NCBI GenBank assembly: GCA_035293945.1
Contig: DATGLV010000037.1
Coordinates: 124,001 to 188,000 of the forward strand
Length of the DNA: 64,000 bases
Source of the DNA: VAZQ01 sp035293945
GTDB lineage: Bacteria > Pseudomonadota > Alphaproteobacteria > Rhizobiales > Xanthobacteraceae
Direction of reading: 5' to 3'
In this document: positions 26,438-36,600 of the stretch, in pieces
Layout of the letters: each line of letters opens with the position of its first letter
Numbering within the stretch: position 1 is the first letter of the stretch
Made by a program: the position numbers and the translations under genes
The notes under the pieces: model-generated
Database searches by the model: none
What the model was told of the DNA's origin: nothing
What the model saw: only the letters and a program-made list of their open reading frames with translations

Positions 26438-27193
26438 TCAGACCGGCTCTTCCTGATAGGCCGCGTAGCCTTGCGCCTCGAGCTCAAGCGCAATCTCCTT
26501 GCCGCCGGTTCGCAGGATGCGCCCGCGCGCCAGCACATGCACAACGTCGGGCACGATGTAGTTGAGCAGGCGCTGATAATGCGTGATCACGATAAAGGAG
26601 CGCTCCGCTGTTTTGAGCCGGTTGACGCCCTCGGCGACGATCTTGAGCGCATCGATATCGAGCCCGGAATCGGTCTCGTCGAGCACGCATAGCCGCGGCT
26701 CGAGCAAGGCCATCTGCATCACTTCGTTGCGCTTCTTCTCGCCACCCGAGAAGCCCACATTGACCGGGCGGCGCACCATGTCCTCCGGGATGCCGAGCTT
26801 GCCGGCGACCTCGCGCACGCGCTTTAAGAAAGCCGGCGCCAACAGCTCCGGCTCACCGCGATATTTCCGCTGGGCATTGAGGGCCGTCTGCAGGAACGTG
26901 AAAGTGGCGACGCCAGGGATTTCCAGCGGATACTGGAAGGCCAGGAACACGCCCCTGGCGGCGCGCTCGTCCGGGCGCAGCGCCAAGAGGTCCTCGCCGC
27001 GGAACAGAACCTGGCCCTGCGTGACCTCGTAGCCCGGCTTGCCGGCGAGCACATGCGCAAGCGTCGACTTACCGGACCCGTTCGGGCCCATGATGGCGTG
27101 CACGCTGCCCTCCTCGACCAGGAGGTCGAGGCCATTGAGAATCTTCTTGCCGTCGACTTCGACGTGTAGATCCTTGATTTCCAGTAGCGGCAT
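26438..27193 (-). CDS. sufC: SUF system ATPase SufC
   Basis: A 251-residue ABC-type ATPase that energises the SufBCD scaffold. Walker A is GPNGSGKST, the signature is FSGGEKKRNE, and Walker B is LCVLDETDSGLDIDAL, the SufC form with Glu-Thr-Asp. The sequence MPLLEIKDLHVEVDGKKIL at the start is typical. Confidence 0.95.
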   Translation of the reverse strand: MPLLEIKDLHVEVDGKKILNGLDLLVEEGSVHAIMGPNGSGKSTLAHVLAGKPGYEVTQGQVLFRGEDLLALRPDERAARGVFLAFQYPLEIPGVATFTFLQTALNAQRKYRGEPELLAPAFLKRVREVAGKLGIPEDMVRRPVNVGFSGGEKKRNEVMQMALLEPRLCVLDETDSGLDIDALKIVAEGVNRLKTAERSFIVITHYQRLLNYIVPDVVHVLARGRILRTGGKEIALELEAQGYAAYQEEPV

Positions 27194-27268
27194 CTATCAT
27201 TCCATTGGTGTTGCTGGTTGGCCGCGGCGAGTCCGGATCGAGCCTCGCGCAACGGCGGCGAGCGACCG

Positions 27269-28753
27269 CTATCCCACGCTGCCCTCGAGCGAGATCGAGA
27301 TGAGCTTCCGCCCCTCGACGGCGAACTCCATCGGCAGCTGCTGCAGCACGTCCTTCACGAAGCCGTTGACCACCAGCGCCACCGCCTCCTCGGCCGAGAG
27401 CCCGCGCTGCATGCAGTAGAACAGCGTCTCCTCCGAAATCTTCGAAGTGGTGGCCTCGTGCTCGAACAGCGCGGAGGAATTCTTCGCCTCGATATAGGGC
27501 ACCGTGTGCGCCCCGCAGTGATCGCCGATCAGGAGCGAATCGCAATTGGTGAAGTTGCGGGCGCCGGTCGCCCGGCGATGCGCGCTGACCAGCCCCCGAT
27601 AGGTGTTGTTGGAGCGTCCGGCGGATATTCCTTTGGAGATGATGCGGCTCGTCGTGTGCTTGCCGAGATGCAGCATCTTGGTGCCGGAATCGACCTGCTG
27701 GTGGCCGTTGGAGATGGCGATCGAGTAGAACTCGCCGCGCGAATGATCGCCACGCAGGATGCAGCTCGGATACTTCCAGGTGATGGCCGAGCCGGTCTCA
27801 AGCTGGGTCCAGGAAATCTTCGAGCGGGGCCCGCGGCAATCGCCGCGCTTGGTCACGAAATTGTAGACCCCGCCGCGCCCGTTCTGGTCGCCCGGATACC
27901 AATTCTGGATGGTCGAATACTTGATCTCGGCGTCATCGAGCGCGACGAGCTCGACGACCGCGGCATGCAGCTGGTTCTCGTCGCGCATCGGCGCGGTGCA
28001 GCCCTCGAGATAACTGACGTAAGAGCCCTTGTCGGCGATGATCAGCGTGCGCTCGAACTGTCCGGTATTGCGCTCGTTGATGCGAAAATAGGTGGAGAGC
28101 TCCATCGGGCAGCGCACTCCCGGCGGCACATAGACGAAGGAGCCGTCGGAGAACACCGCCGAGTTGAGCGTGGCGAAGAAATTGTCGGTGATCGGCACCA
28201 CGGTGCCGAGATATTTCCGCACCAGATCGGGGTGCTTCTGCAGCGCCTCGGAGATCGGCATGAACAGCACGCCGGCCTTGGCGAGCTCTTCCTTGAAGGT
28301 CGTGGCAACCGAGACCGAGTCGAACACCGCATCGACGGCGACGCGCGATCGCGCGCCATCGGTCCCCTCGATCCCGAGCAGCGCCTCACGCTCGCGCAGC
28401 GGAATGCCGAGCTTCTCGTAAGTCTTGAGAATTTCCGGATCGATCTCCTCGAGCGACTTCGGTCCGTCCTTCTTCTTCGGGGCCGCGTAATAATAGATGT
28501 CCTGGTAATCGATCGGCCCGTAGTCCACACGCGCCCAGGTGGGCTCGTGCATGGTGACCCAGCGCCGATAGGCCTCGAGCCGCCAGGCGAGCATCCATTC
28601 GGGCTCGTTCTTCCGGCCGGAAATGAAGCGGATGGTATCTTCGGATAGGCCCTTGGGGGCCTTGTCGGATTCGACCAGCGTCTCGAACCCGTACTTATAC
28701 TGGTCGACGTCGATCCGCCGCACGGATTCGACGGTCTCTTGCACTGCCGGCAT
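27269..28753 (-). CDS. sufB: Fe-S scaffold component SufB
   Basis: A 494-residue SufB of the scaffold on which clusters are assembled. Characteristic parts are the N-terminal YKYGFETLVESDKAPKGLSE, YYYAAPKKKDGPKSLEEIDP, VYVPPGVRCPMELSTYFRIN and the C-terminal HEATTSKISEETLFYCMQRG. The conserved Cys of the catalytic tunnel is in the beta-helix, and the FYCMQRG Cys is retained. It follows the nifS-like gene after about 100 bp. Confidence 0.95.
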   Translation of the reverse strand: MPAVQETVESVRRIDVDQYKYGFETLVESDKAPKGLSEDTIRFISGRKNEPEWMLAWRLEAYRRWVTMHEPTWARVDYGPIDYQDIYYYAAPKKKDGPKSLEEIDPEILKTYEKLGIPLREREALLGIEGTDGARSRVAVDAVFDSVSVATTFKEELAKAGVLFMPISEALQKHPDLVRKYLGTVVPITDNFFATLNSAVFSDGSFVYVPPGVRCPMELSTYFRINERNTGQFERTLIIADKGSYVSYLEGCTAPMRDENQLHAAVVELVALDDAEIKYSTIQNWYPGDQNGRGGVYNFVTKRGDCRGPRSKISWTQLETGSAITWKYPSCILRGDHSRGEFYSIAISNGHQQVDSGTKMLHLGKHTTSRIISKGISAGRSNNTYRGLVSAHRRATGARNFTNCDSLLIGDHCGAHTVPYIEAKNSSALFEHEATTSKISEETLFYCMQRGLSAEEAVALVVNGFVKDVLQQLPMEFAVEGRKLISISLEGSVG

Positions 28754-28851
28754 TCTTCCCTCCGCTGCGGTTTCAAGGACCGCGGGTTGGATTGGTCGGT
28801 TTATGGTCGCTTCGCGTGTTCTTCGCTCGCGTCCTCCGCGTTCATGGTTGC

Positions 28852-30033
28852 TTACGCGGCTATTCCGTCCGTCTCTCTAACTAATGCGTTGGACAGTCTT
28901 ATCCAAGCGTCCAGGAACCGATCAACCTCAGATTCCGAGGTGCTGGGGCCAAGGCTAATACGGATGGCGCCCTGCGCCAGGGAGGGCTCAACCCGCATCG
29001 CAGCAAGCACATGGGAGGGCTGGACCTTGCCCGAGGAGCAGGCGGCGCCCGAAGAGACCGCAATGCCTTCGAGATCGAGGGCGATCACGGCCGTCTCCGC
29101 CCTGATCCCCGGCACCGCGAACAGGGTCGTATTGGGCAGCCGACTGGCGCCCGCGCCGAATATGACCGCCTGCGGCATGCGGCTTTTGAGACCCGCCTCC
29201 AGGCGATCGCGCAGCCCCGCCATCCGGGCACTCTCTGCCGCCAGCGCTTTTTGCGCTGCCGCGGCCGCAGCTCCAAAGCCCGCAATGGCCGCCACATTCT
29301 CGGTGCCGGCGCGCAGCCCGCGCTCCTGCCCGCCGCCGCGGATCAGGGGATCGGAAAGGTGGAGCTTCTCCTCACGCTTGACGAGCGCGCCAACCCCCTT
29401 CGGAGCGCCGATCTTGTGCCCCGAAACGCTCAGAACATCTGCTTGCAGCTCATTGATATTGCAAGGAATACGCCCAGCCGCCTGGACCGCGTCAACGTGC
29501 AGGAGAAAGCCTCGGCCATGCACAAGCTCGGCGGCTTTGGACACCGGCTGAACAACCCCGGTCTCGTTATTTGCCAGCATGACCGAAACCATCAGCCGTC
29601 GACGGCCCTGGCCCGCAAGCTTGGAGAGAACTTGCTCCAGCGCAGAAAGATCAAGGACGCCATCCGGCGTCACCGGCACGAGCTCGATGAGCGAGCGGGA
29701 AAACCGTCCTGCGGCCAGCACCGATGGATGCTCGATCGCGGAAAGCACGAGGCCATCGCGGGAATCGTCGGCCTCTCCCGCCCCCCAAGACGGGCAAAGA
29801 GCCGTCGCATTGGCCTCGGTTCCACCGGACGTGAAAACGACATTGCGCGGCTGTGCTCCGAGGAGCGCCGCAACCTTCTCCCGCGCCGCCTCGATCCGGG
29901 CCCGTGCCGCACGACCTTCCGCATGCACCGAAGATGGATTGCCGCAGAGGCCAAGCGCCTCAGCGGTCGCCACACGGGCCTCCTCCCGCAGCGGCGCGGT
30001 CGCATTCCAATCGAGATATATCCGCTCAGCCAT
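28852..30033 (-). CDS. Cysteine desulfurase, NifS/IscS class
   Basis: A 393-residue group I PLP enzyme, first gene of the SUF cluster. It starts MAERIYLDWNATAPL, has PLP-lysine in VSGHKIGAPKGVGALVKR, and the mobile active-site loop SSGAACSSGKVQPSHVL carrying the catalytic Cys, longer than in SufS. It is a second desulfurase beside SufS, the usual arrangement in Rhizobiales. It could supply sulfur for other thiolation needs such as tRNA. ATG 30033 is chosen; the longer frame to 30087 has no support. Confidence 0.9.
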   Translation of the reverse strand: MAERIYLDWNATAPLREEARVATAEALGLCGNPSSVHAEGRAARARIEAAREKVAALLGAQPRNVVFTSGGTEANATALCPSWGAGEADDSRDGLVLSAIEHPSVLAAGRFSRSLIELVPVTPDGVLDLSALEQVLSKLAGQGRRRLMVSVMLANNETGVVQPVSKAAELVHGRGFLLHVDAVQAAGRIPCNINELQADVLSVSGHKIGAPKGVGALVKREEKLHLSDPLIRGGGQERGLRAGTENVAAIAGFGAAAAAAQKALAAESARMAGLRDRLEAGLKSRMPQAVIFGAGASRLPNTTLFAVPGIRAETAVIALDLEGIAVSSGAACSSGKVQPSHVLAAMRVEPSLAQGAIRISLGPSTSESEVDRFLDAWIRLSNALVRETDGIAA

Positions 30034-30146
30034 GTAGAACCCGCATCTCCTAACCAAGCCCGCAAGGCGGCATTGATTGAATCGCAAAAATTCTTGCTTC
30101 TTGGCCCCGCTGTCGTGCTAAAAAATGTACCTGGAGCCGCGCAGGC

Positions 30147-30198
30147 GCTAAAATTGTAGCATTTCCATATAGTTAGGCGCCGAAAGCGGCTTCGTCAA
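30147..30198 (-). promoter_or_regulatory. Possible promoter and palindrome ahead of the SUF operon
   Basis: On the minus strand TTGACG (30198-30193) is followed after 17 bp by TAACTA (30175-30170), a weak -10. Just downstream lies the palindrome GCTAAAATTGTAGC (30147-30160) at a position an operator could take. No IscR, RirA or Irr consensus could be matched with confidence. Confidence 0.3.
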
Positions 30199-30284
30199 GC
30201 GGGGCGAACGCGGATTCTGCGCGAAGCGTAGTGGCGCGGCAGTCTCCGGCTCCTCGAGCCACTTGCACGATTGAGGTTTTTGCG

Positions 30285-30944
30285 ATGCCCGAGATCATCT
30301 TCACCGGTCCGGCCGGTCGGATCGAGGGCCGGTATCATCCGGCACGACAGAAGAACGCCCCGATAGGCATTGTGCTGCATCCGCATCCGCAATTCGGCGG
30401 CACGATGAACCATCAGATCATCTATCAGCTCTACTATGCCTTCGTGCACCGGAACTTTTCCGTGTTGCGGTTCAACTTCCGTGGAGTCGGGCGCAGCCAG
30501 GGCGCTTTCGACCATGGCCAGGGCGAGCTGTCGGATGCGGCCGCTTCGCTCGACTGGGCGCAATCGATCAACCCGGAGGCGCGCAGCTGCTGGATCGCGG
30601 GTTTCTCGTTCGGCGCCTGGATCGGCATGCAGCTGTTGATGCGGCGGCCCGAGATCGAGGGCTTCATCTCGATCGCCCCGCCCGCAAACCTCTACGATTT
30701 CTCGTTCCTCGCCCCCTGCCCGTCCTCCGGGCTGATCGTGCACGGCGATAAAGACGCGGTGGTGCCGTACAAGGACGTCAGCGGCCTGGTCGAGAAGCTC
30801 AAGACGCAAAAGGGCATCGTCATCGACCAGAAGGTCATTCCGGGTGCCAATCATTTCTTCGACGGCAAGATCGAGCCGCTGATGGCTTCCGTCGGCGCCT
30901 ATCTCGACAAGCGGTTGAAGACCGAGCGCAAGCCCGCGGCCTGA
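30285..30944 (+). CDS. Alpha/beta hydrolase of the COG2945 type
   Basis: A 219-residue soluble alpha/beta hydrolase. It has HPHPQFGGTMNHQI (oxyanion region), RFNFRGVGRSQG, the nucleophile elbow GFSFGAWIG with Ser, Asp in HGDKDAVVPY, and the closing His in PGANHFFDGK. The triad Ser-Asp-His is therefore complete. Proteins of this group are annotated as predicted hydrolases with unknown substrate. ATG 30285 is preferred over an earlier GTG/TTG, since it gives the family's usual length. It is divergent from the SUF operon. Confidence 0.85.
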   Translation: MPEIIFTGPAGRIEGRYHPARQKNAPIGIVLHPHPQFGGTMNHQIIYQLYYAFVHRNFSVLRFNFRGVGRSQGAFDHGQGELSDAAASLDWAQSINPEARSCWIAGFSFGAWIGMQLLMRRPEIEGFISIAPPANLYDFSFLAPCPSSGLIVHGDKDAVVPYKDVSGLVEKLKTQKGIVIDQKVIPGANHFFDGKIEPLMASVGAYLDKRLKTERKPAA

Positions 30945-30971
30945 TTCTGCGGATATGCCGCCAAGCAACGA

Positions 30972-31051
30972 GTCGTGGACGGCCGGGTCAAGCCTGGACA
31001 AGCCCGGCCATGACACCTCAGAGTCATGCCCGCGCTTGTCGCGGGCACGTC
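30972..31051. repeat. Palindromic repeat pair, family B-like
   Basis: Two adjacent hairpins: GGCCGGGTCAAGC/CAAGCCCGGCC (30980-31009) and GTCATGCCCGCG/CGCGGGCACG (31023-31049). They lie between two convergent genes and may also end transcription. Confidence 0.6.
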
Positions 31052-31066
31052 TTTCCTTCACCTGCT

Positions 31067-32188
31067 CTAAGGCTTCGCCACCACCCCGCCGGTCATCGGC
31101 TGCGGCACGCCGGTGGTTGAGGGAAACGACAACGGCAGACCATTGAGGCTGCGCACCGCCAGGTAAGCGAACGCTTGGGCCTCGAGCGCGTCGGCAGACC
31201 AGCCGATCGCGTCCGCGGTCGCGACCCGCGCCGGGGCAAGGCGCGCGCTCAACATTTCCATCAGCACCGGATTGCGAATGCCGCCACCGGCCACGATGTA
31301 GCTTTGCGGCCGGCGCGGCAGCAGCGTGATCGCACGCCCGATGGCGGCAGCCGTGAGCGCCGTCAGGGTTGCGGCGCCATCCTCCAGGCTCTTGCCCGAG
31401 AGGCTTTGGTTGGCAGCGATCCAATTCCGGAAAGCATTTCGGTCGAGCGACTTTGGCGCTGGTTCGGCGAAGAACGGGTGAGCAAGGATGCGCTCGATTG
31501 CCGCTTCGTCGACCTGACCGGCGGCGGCGGCGCGCCCCTCTGCGTCATGCGGCCGCCCGGTGCGCTCGCGCATGAAATCATCGATCAGCGCATTGCCCGG
31601 CCCGATATCGCAAGCAATGAGGTCGGCTTCGCCATCGATATAGGTGATGTTGGCAACGCCACCGATATTGAGCACGGCGACCGGTCCCGCCGCGTGCAGC
31701 AAGCGCACCAGCGCGCGGTGGAACACCGGCACGAAAGGTGCTCCCTGCCCGCCGGCCGCGACATCGGCGGCGCGAAAGTCGTGCACTACCGGGATGCCGA
31801 GGCGGCGCGCCAGCGCTTGCCCTTGCCCGAGCTGAACCGTCAGGCGCCGCGGCGGATCGTGCAGGACCGTCTGGCCGTGGAAGCCGACCACCGCAATGTC
31901 TTGCGGTTCCATGCCGTTCGCCGCCATGAACGCCTCGACCGCCTCGGCATGAGTGCGCGTCACCAGATCCTCGGCATCAGAAAGCGGCGGAGGCCGCGCC
32001 GTGCGATCGGAAAGCTCGGCAGCCGCGGTCATCGCCTCGCGCAGGACGGCCCTCTCGCCCTCGCCGTACGGCCGATAGAAGGTCGGTCCCATGCGGCCGA
32101 TTTCCTCCCCGTTCGTGTCGACGAGCGCCACGTCGACGCCGTCGTAGGAGGTGCCGCTCATCAAACCGAGCGCCGACAGCCACGCCAT
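31067..32188 (-). CDS. anmK: Anhydro-N-acetylmuramic acid kinase
   Basis: A 373-residue cell-wall recycling kinase that hydrolyses and phosphorylates 1,6-anhydro-N-acetylmuramic acid to MurNAc-6-phosphate. Diagnostic segments are LGLMSGTSYDGVDVAL at the start, VGFHGQTVLHDPP, NIGGVANITYI, DIGPGNALIDDF and YIVAGGGIRNP. The start ATG at 32188 matches the family N-terminus. It is divergent from tyrS across 71 bp, the conserved Rhizobiales order. Confidence 0.93.
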   Translation of the reverse strand: MAWLSALGLMSGTSYDGVDVALVDTNGEEIGRMGPTFYRPYGEGERAVLREAMTAAAELSDRTARPPPLSDAEDLVTRTHAEAVEAFMAANGMEPQDIAVVGFHGQTVLHDPPRRLTVQLGQGQALARRLGIPVVHDFRAADVAAGGQGAPFVPVFHRALVRLLHAAGPVAVLNIGGVANITYIDGEADLIACDIGPGNALIDDFMRERTGRPHDAEGRAAAAGQVDEAAIERILAHPFFAEPAPKSLDRNAFRNWIAANQSLSGKSLEDGAATLTALTAAAIGRAITLLPRRPQSYIVAGGGIRNPVLMEMLSARLAPARVATADAIGWSADALEAQAFAYLAVRSLNGLPLSFPSTTGVPQPMTGGVVAKP

Positions 32189-32259
32189 GCCGCCATCCCC
32201 TTGGTTATCGGAAGCCAAACCTGATACACCACCCGCCGCACACAACATCAAGACACGAC

Positions 32260-33507
32260 ATGAGCGCGTACCAATCCGACTTTCTCAAAGAGCTCGAATG
32301 GCGAGGCTTTATCCAGGGCGTATCCGAGCCCGTTGAGGCGCTGGATAGGGCCGCATGCAAACCCGGCCTGACCGCCTATATCGGCTTTGATTGCACCGCC
32401 CCATCGTTGCATGTCGGTTCGCTGGTTCAAATAATGATGCTCTATTGGCTTCAGCAAACCGGCCATCATCCGATTGCCCTCATGGGAGGCGGCACGAGCC
32501 GCGTCGGCGATCCCTCCGGCAAGGACGAGAGCCGGAAACTTCTGACGGAAGAGGATATTGAGCGCAATCTCACCGCGCTCCGCACGGTGTTCGCGAAATT
32601 CCTGCGCTTCGGGAGCGGCAGCAATGATGCGATCATGGCGAACAATGCGGATTGGCTCAATTCACTCAATTACATCGATTTCCTGCGCAACACCGGCCGT
32701 CATTTCTCGGTCAATCGAATGCTGTCCTTCGACTCGGTGAAACAGCGGATCGACCGCCAGCAGGAGATGTCATTCCTCGAATTCAATTACATGATCTTGC
32801 AGGCCTATGATTTCGTTGAATTGCACAGGCGCTACGGCTGCGTCCTACAGATGGGCGGCTCCGATCAGTGGGGGAATATTGTAAACGGGATAGAGCTGGG
32901 CCGACGTCAGCTGAACGTCCAACTATTCGCACTGACCTCTCCTTTGATCACGACTGCGTCGGGCGCAAAGATGGGCAAGACTGCCGCGGGTGCCGTCTGG
33001 CTCGACCCGGATATGCTGAGCCCGTACGAGTATTGGCAGTTCTGGCGAAATACCGAAGACGCGGATGTCGATCGCTTCTTGAAGCTGTTCACGACGCTCA
33101 AGAAGGACGAGATCGCGGCGACCATGGCCTCCAACATCAATGAGGCGAAGAAAGTGCTGGCGACCGAAGCGACCGCGCTCCTGCATGGGCGCGCGGCGGC
33201 GGATGAAGCCGCCGAGACGGCGCGGCGAACTTTTGAGCAAGGCGCGCTCGCGGAGAATCTGCCGACCATCACCATCGAGCGGGCCGAGCTTGCGCATGGG
33301 CTCGGCGTCTTGGTGGCCTTCGTCAAGGCCGGCCTCACTGCGTCGAACGGCGAAGCGCGCCGGCAGATCAAGGGCGGCGGCCTCAAGGTCAACGACATCA
33401 CGGTGACCGACGAGAAACTGGTGCTCAGCGAAAAGGTTTTGATGCCGGAAGGCGTGATCAAGCTTTCGCTCGGCCGCAAGCGGCATGTGTTACTGCGGCC
33501 GGTGTAG
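32260..33507 (+). CDS. tyrS: Tyrosyl-tRNA synthetase
   Basis: A 415-residue class I aminoacyl-tRNA synthetase, charging tRNA-Tyr. It has the HIGH-like CTAPSLHVGSLVQI, GGGTSRVGDPSGK, the tyrosine pocket MGGSDQWGNIVNGIELGR, and KMSKS-like SGAKMGKTAAGAVWL. The C-terminal ~80 residues form an S4 RNA-binding domain (ARRQIKGGGLKVNDITV). It is a single essential gene with its own region upstream. Confidence 0.95.
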   Translation: MSAYQSDFLKELEWRGFIQGVSEPVEALDRAACKPGLTAYIGFDCTAPSLHVGSLVQIMMLYWLQQTGHHPIALMGGGTSRVGDPSGKDESRKLLTEEDIERNLTALRTVFAKFLRFGSGSNDAIMANNADWLNSLNYIDFLRNTGRHFSVNRMLSFDSVKQRIDRQQEMSFLEFNYMILQAYDFVELHRRYGCVLQMGGSDQWGNIVNGIELGRRQLNVQLFALTSPLITTASGAKMGKTAAGAVWLDPDMLSPYEYWQFWRNTEDADVDRFLKLFTTLKKDEIAATMASNINEAKKVLATEATALLHGRAAADEAAETARRTFEQGALAENLPTITIERAELAHGLGVLVAFVKAGLTASNGEARRQIKGGGLKVNDITVTDEKLVLSEKVLMPEGVIKLSLGRKRHVLLRPV

Positions 33508-33518
33508 CAAAGCACCGC

Positions 33519-33603
33519 GTCGTTCCTGCGCAAGCAGGAACCCATACCGCTGCGAACTATCATGTTGGCTGAGGTTATGGGTCCCTGCTTTCGCAGGGAC
33601 GAC
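33519..33603. repeat. Interspersed palindromic repeat, family A
   Basis: Bounded by GTCGTTCC and GGGACGAC with GGAACCCATA and TTATGGGTCCC arms. It lies between the convergent tyrS and the AsmA-like gene. Confidence 0.85.
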
Positions 33604-33612
33604 CCCAGCGCT

Positions 33613-36600
33613 TTAGCGCCCCGTTTCGCCGTAGGCCTCGAGCCCGCTGCCCGGCGAATACTGCGTGTCGATGCTGGGCGGCTGGCCGGTGCCGTTGGGG
33701 AAATCGAAGAACTTGCGCAGCAGGCCGGGCGCAAGCGGCGACACCGGATTGACGTGCAGCACCGGGCCGCTGGTCGGGCCCACCACCTCGAACGTCACCC
33801 CCACCAGGCCTTCCTTGGAGCCCCCGCCGAGGAAAATGCCGAACAGCGGAATCTGGCCGAACATATTGTTGAGGCCATAGAGCGGAATGAACGTGCCGCG
33901 CATGTGCACGTCATCCTTCACGTAGTCGATGGTGCCCTCGACCGTCGCCCCGATCATCGGGCCCGCGAGCGTCGCCTCGGTGATCGAGAAGCGCCCGGGC
34001 GAACGCGTGAACTCGACCCGCATGCGGCTGAAATCGACGCCCTGCCGCTGACCGCCTGGGGCGCCCGCAACAACACGATCGAGCGAAGCCTCGCCGCGCA
34101 CCGAGAAGTCCTGGATGTTTAATAGACCTTGCTGCGGCGTACCTTCGGTGTTGCTCGGGTCCATCGCCACCCACATCTCACCGCCGAAAATCTTGCCGTA
34201 CATGTCGGTGAAGCGGAAGAACGCGCCGGCATCCTTGGCATTGATGAAGATGACCTGGCGACCATTGCGCCCGCGCAGGTCGCTGGTAAGCGCCGCATCG
34301 CGCCCGAGCTTGGCGCTCATGGCCAGGCTCTTGATGACGCCGCCGCGCCGCGACATGGTGAGGTCGAGGCCGCGCGCCGTCTCGCCGTGGAAGCCGACGA
34401 CGGTGCCGACCTTGACGTCGAGATCGACGTCCTTGGATTCCTGCTTGCTGGTGCTCGAGGCGGGGCCGGCCATTGCCGATTTGACGAAGCTGCGGCCGTC
34501 ATAGACATCGCCGCGCATCATCACGCGCAGCGCGCCGTCGGGGCCGCGCTCGGCCTTGAGCAAAGTCTTGTCGCCATCGGAGAGATTGAAGACCGGGAAA
34601 TTTGCCGTCTGCACCTGTCCGTTGTCGTCGAGCTCGACCGAGCCTTTGACCTGCGTGCCGGGCCCGTCGATGACGATGTCATCGAAGCGGGTCGAAGGTC
34701 CGCGGGTGACAGCCGTGAAGGTTGCGCGCGTTGCCTTGCCGGGTGACTTGGTCCAACCCGGCAACAGGTTGTCGATCCGCGTCGGCGTCAGATCGGCCTC
34801 GATGGCGAAACGGCTTTCGCCGCCTTCGAAGGCGCTGACCTTGCCGTTGACCTTGATGGGCATCGGCCCACTCACATAGCCGGCGAGATCGAAGCCGAGC
34901 TTGGCTCGCGCCGCGTCGTCCAGCGTGCCCTGCAGGCGGACCTCGGCATCGGCGTCACCGCGCGGCTTGCGGTAGTCGAGCGCCACCGGAATGCCATTGA
35001 GCTTGGCATCGCCTTTGATCCAATAGCCCTGATTATTGGCGACCACATGCAGGGTCGAAGCCTCCACCTTCTGGTTCATCACCAGATGGTCGGCTGCGAA
35101 ATTCGTCACATCCATGTTGATCGCATAGATCGAAGAGCCGGGCGGCAGATCATCGCGGATGGGTAGACCCACGGAGACCTGCGCGGCCACGGTGCCGCGG
35201 CTGGTCGCCGGATCAAGCGGGGCGCCGGAGAAGTCGCGCAGGCGTTCGAGCGACAGGAGCTCGGCGGCGGCCTGCACCGGCCCATCGAGACGGAAACGCA
35301 CTTTGGCGGGCGGCGCTTTCGGGAATGTGTCGGGCACCTCGAAGACGCCACTCGTCATGGCAAATTTGCGCCCCGGCGAGAGCTCGACGCTGCCGCGGCC
35401 GAGAGTGACCGTGGCCTTGCGTCCGCCGACCTTGACGGTCAGGTCCGCATCGCGGATCGCCGGCAGCCCGGCGACCGGTCGCAGCACGATGCCGTTGCCG
35501 ACGAGCTCGATCGACAGCCCATCGTCGGGGATCGGCGGACCGGTGGTGCGCAAGGTCGACATCGGGGCGTTGGTGGCGATCGACATGCGATCGACCGTTC
35601 CACTCTCCACATGCTCGTAGACCCAGTTGCGGACCTTGGGATTGAGGAAGAACGGCCAGAGCTTCTTCATGGTGGCAACCGACATGCGGTTGCCGGCGAC
35701 CCCGAGCGTCAGTCGCGGATCCTCGGTCGAATAGTCGAGATTGCCGGAGATCGCGAGGCCGACCTCGGTGTTGCCGATATCGCCTTGCTGCACGTCGATG
35801 CGCTGCCTGTCGGTATTGATCTTCAGACGCACCAGCAGGCGGTTGAGAATGAGTGGATCCGGATCGGCGGTGGCCGCTGAGGCGAGCACCACCGTCCCGC
35901 CGTTCAGCTCGATGCCCCAGCTGCCGTGGTCGCGCGGAGCCTCGACCCTTGCCAGAAGCGTGATGCGGTTGCCGCCCGACACGATTTGAAACGGCACGTT
36001 CAGCGATTGACGTTGCGCATCCCAGTCGAGACTGAACTCGGCTCGGTCGATGGCGACCGCCCCCTCCGGTTCATCAAGATCGTTGAGAACGCCTTTCTCA
36101 CCGAGAATGCGGCCCACCAGGGTCTGCGGGGTGCCGTCGGGCCCGATATCGGCGTGAATGCGCCCCGACAGCGGCATGTCGACTTCGTATTCTCCCACCA
36201 GGCGCATGGCCAACATCATGTCCTTGGCGGGCAGCCGCTCCGTCTCGATGTCGAGGATGCGGTGGCCTGAGGTAGACGGGCTCATGGCGGCGCGCAGAAG
36301 CCACGGCGCTTCGGTGCTGCCGGAGCTCAACGTCAGCGCGATGCCGCCGTCCTTCGGGCGCGTCAAGCTGAGATTGATGTTGCGAAACGACCATTGCTTC
36401 CCGTTGCGCTCGTCATCGACCGTGAGGTTTCCGTCCTTGAGGCCGAGTTCACTCAGCTCATGGCCGTCAAGACCCGTCGCCGCAAGCTTGTCGAGCCAGG
36501 CAAGGAAGGCGGAGAAATCCGGAACCACTGGTCCGCCTGCCGTCGGCGTGGAGGTTGCCGGCGGAGTCGTTGCCGTGGTCACCGGATCGATGGTCGCGTG

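Noticed and set aside
27218..28648. Plus-strand frame of 476 codons opposite sufB.
   Set aside because: Shadow of sufB; composition is typical of antisense GC-rich frames.
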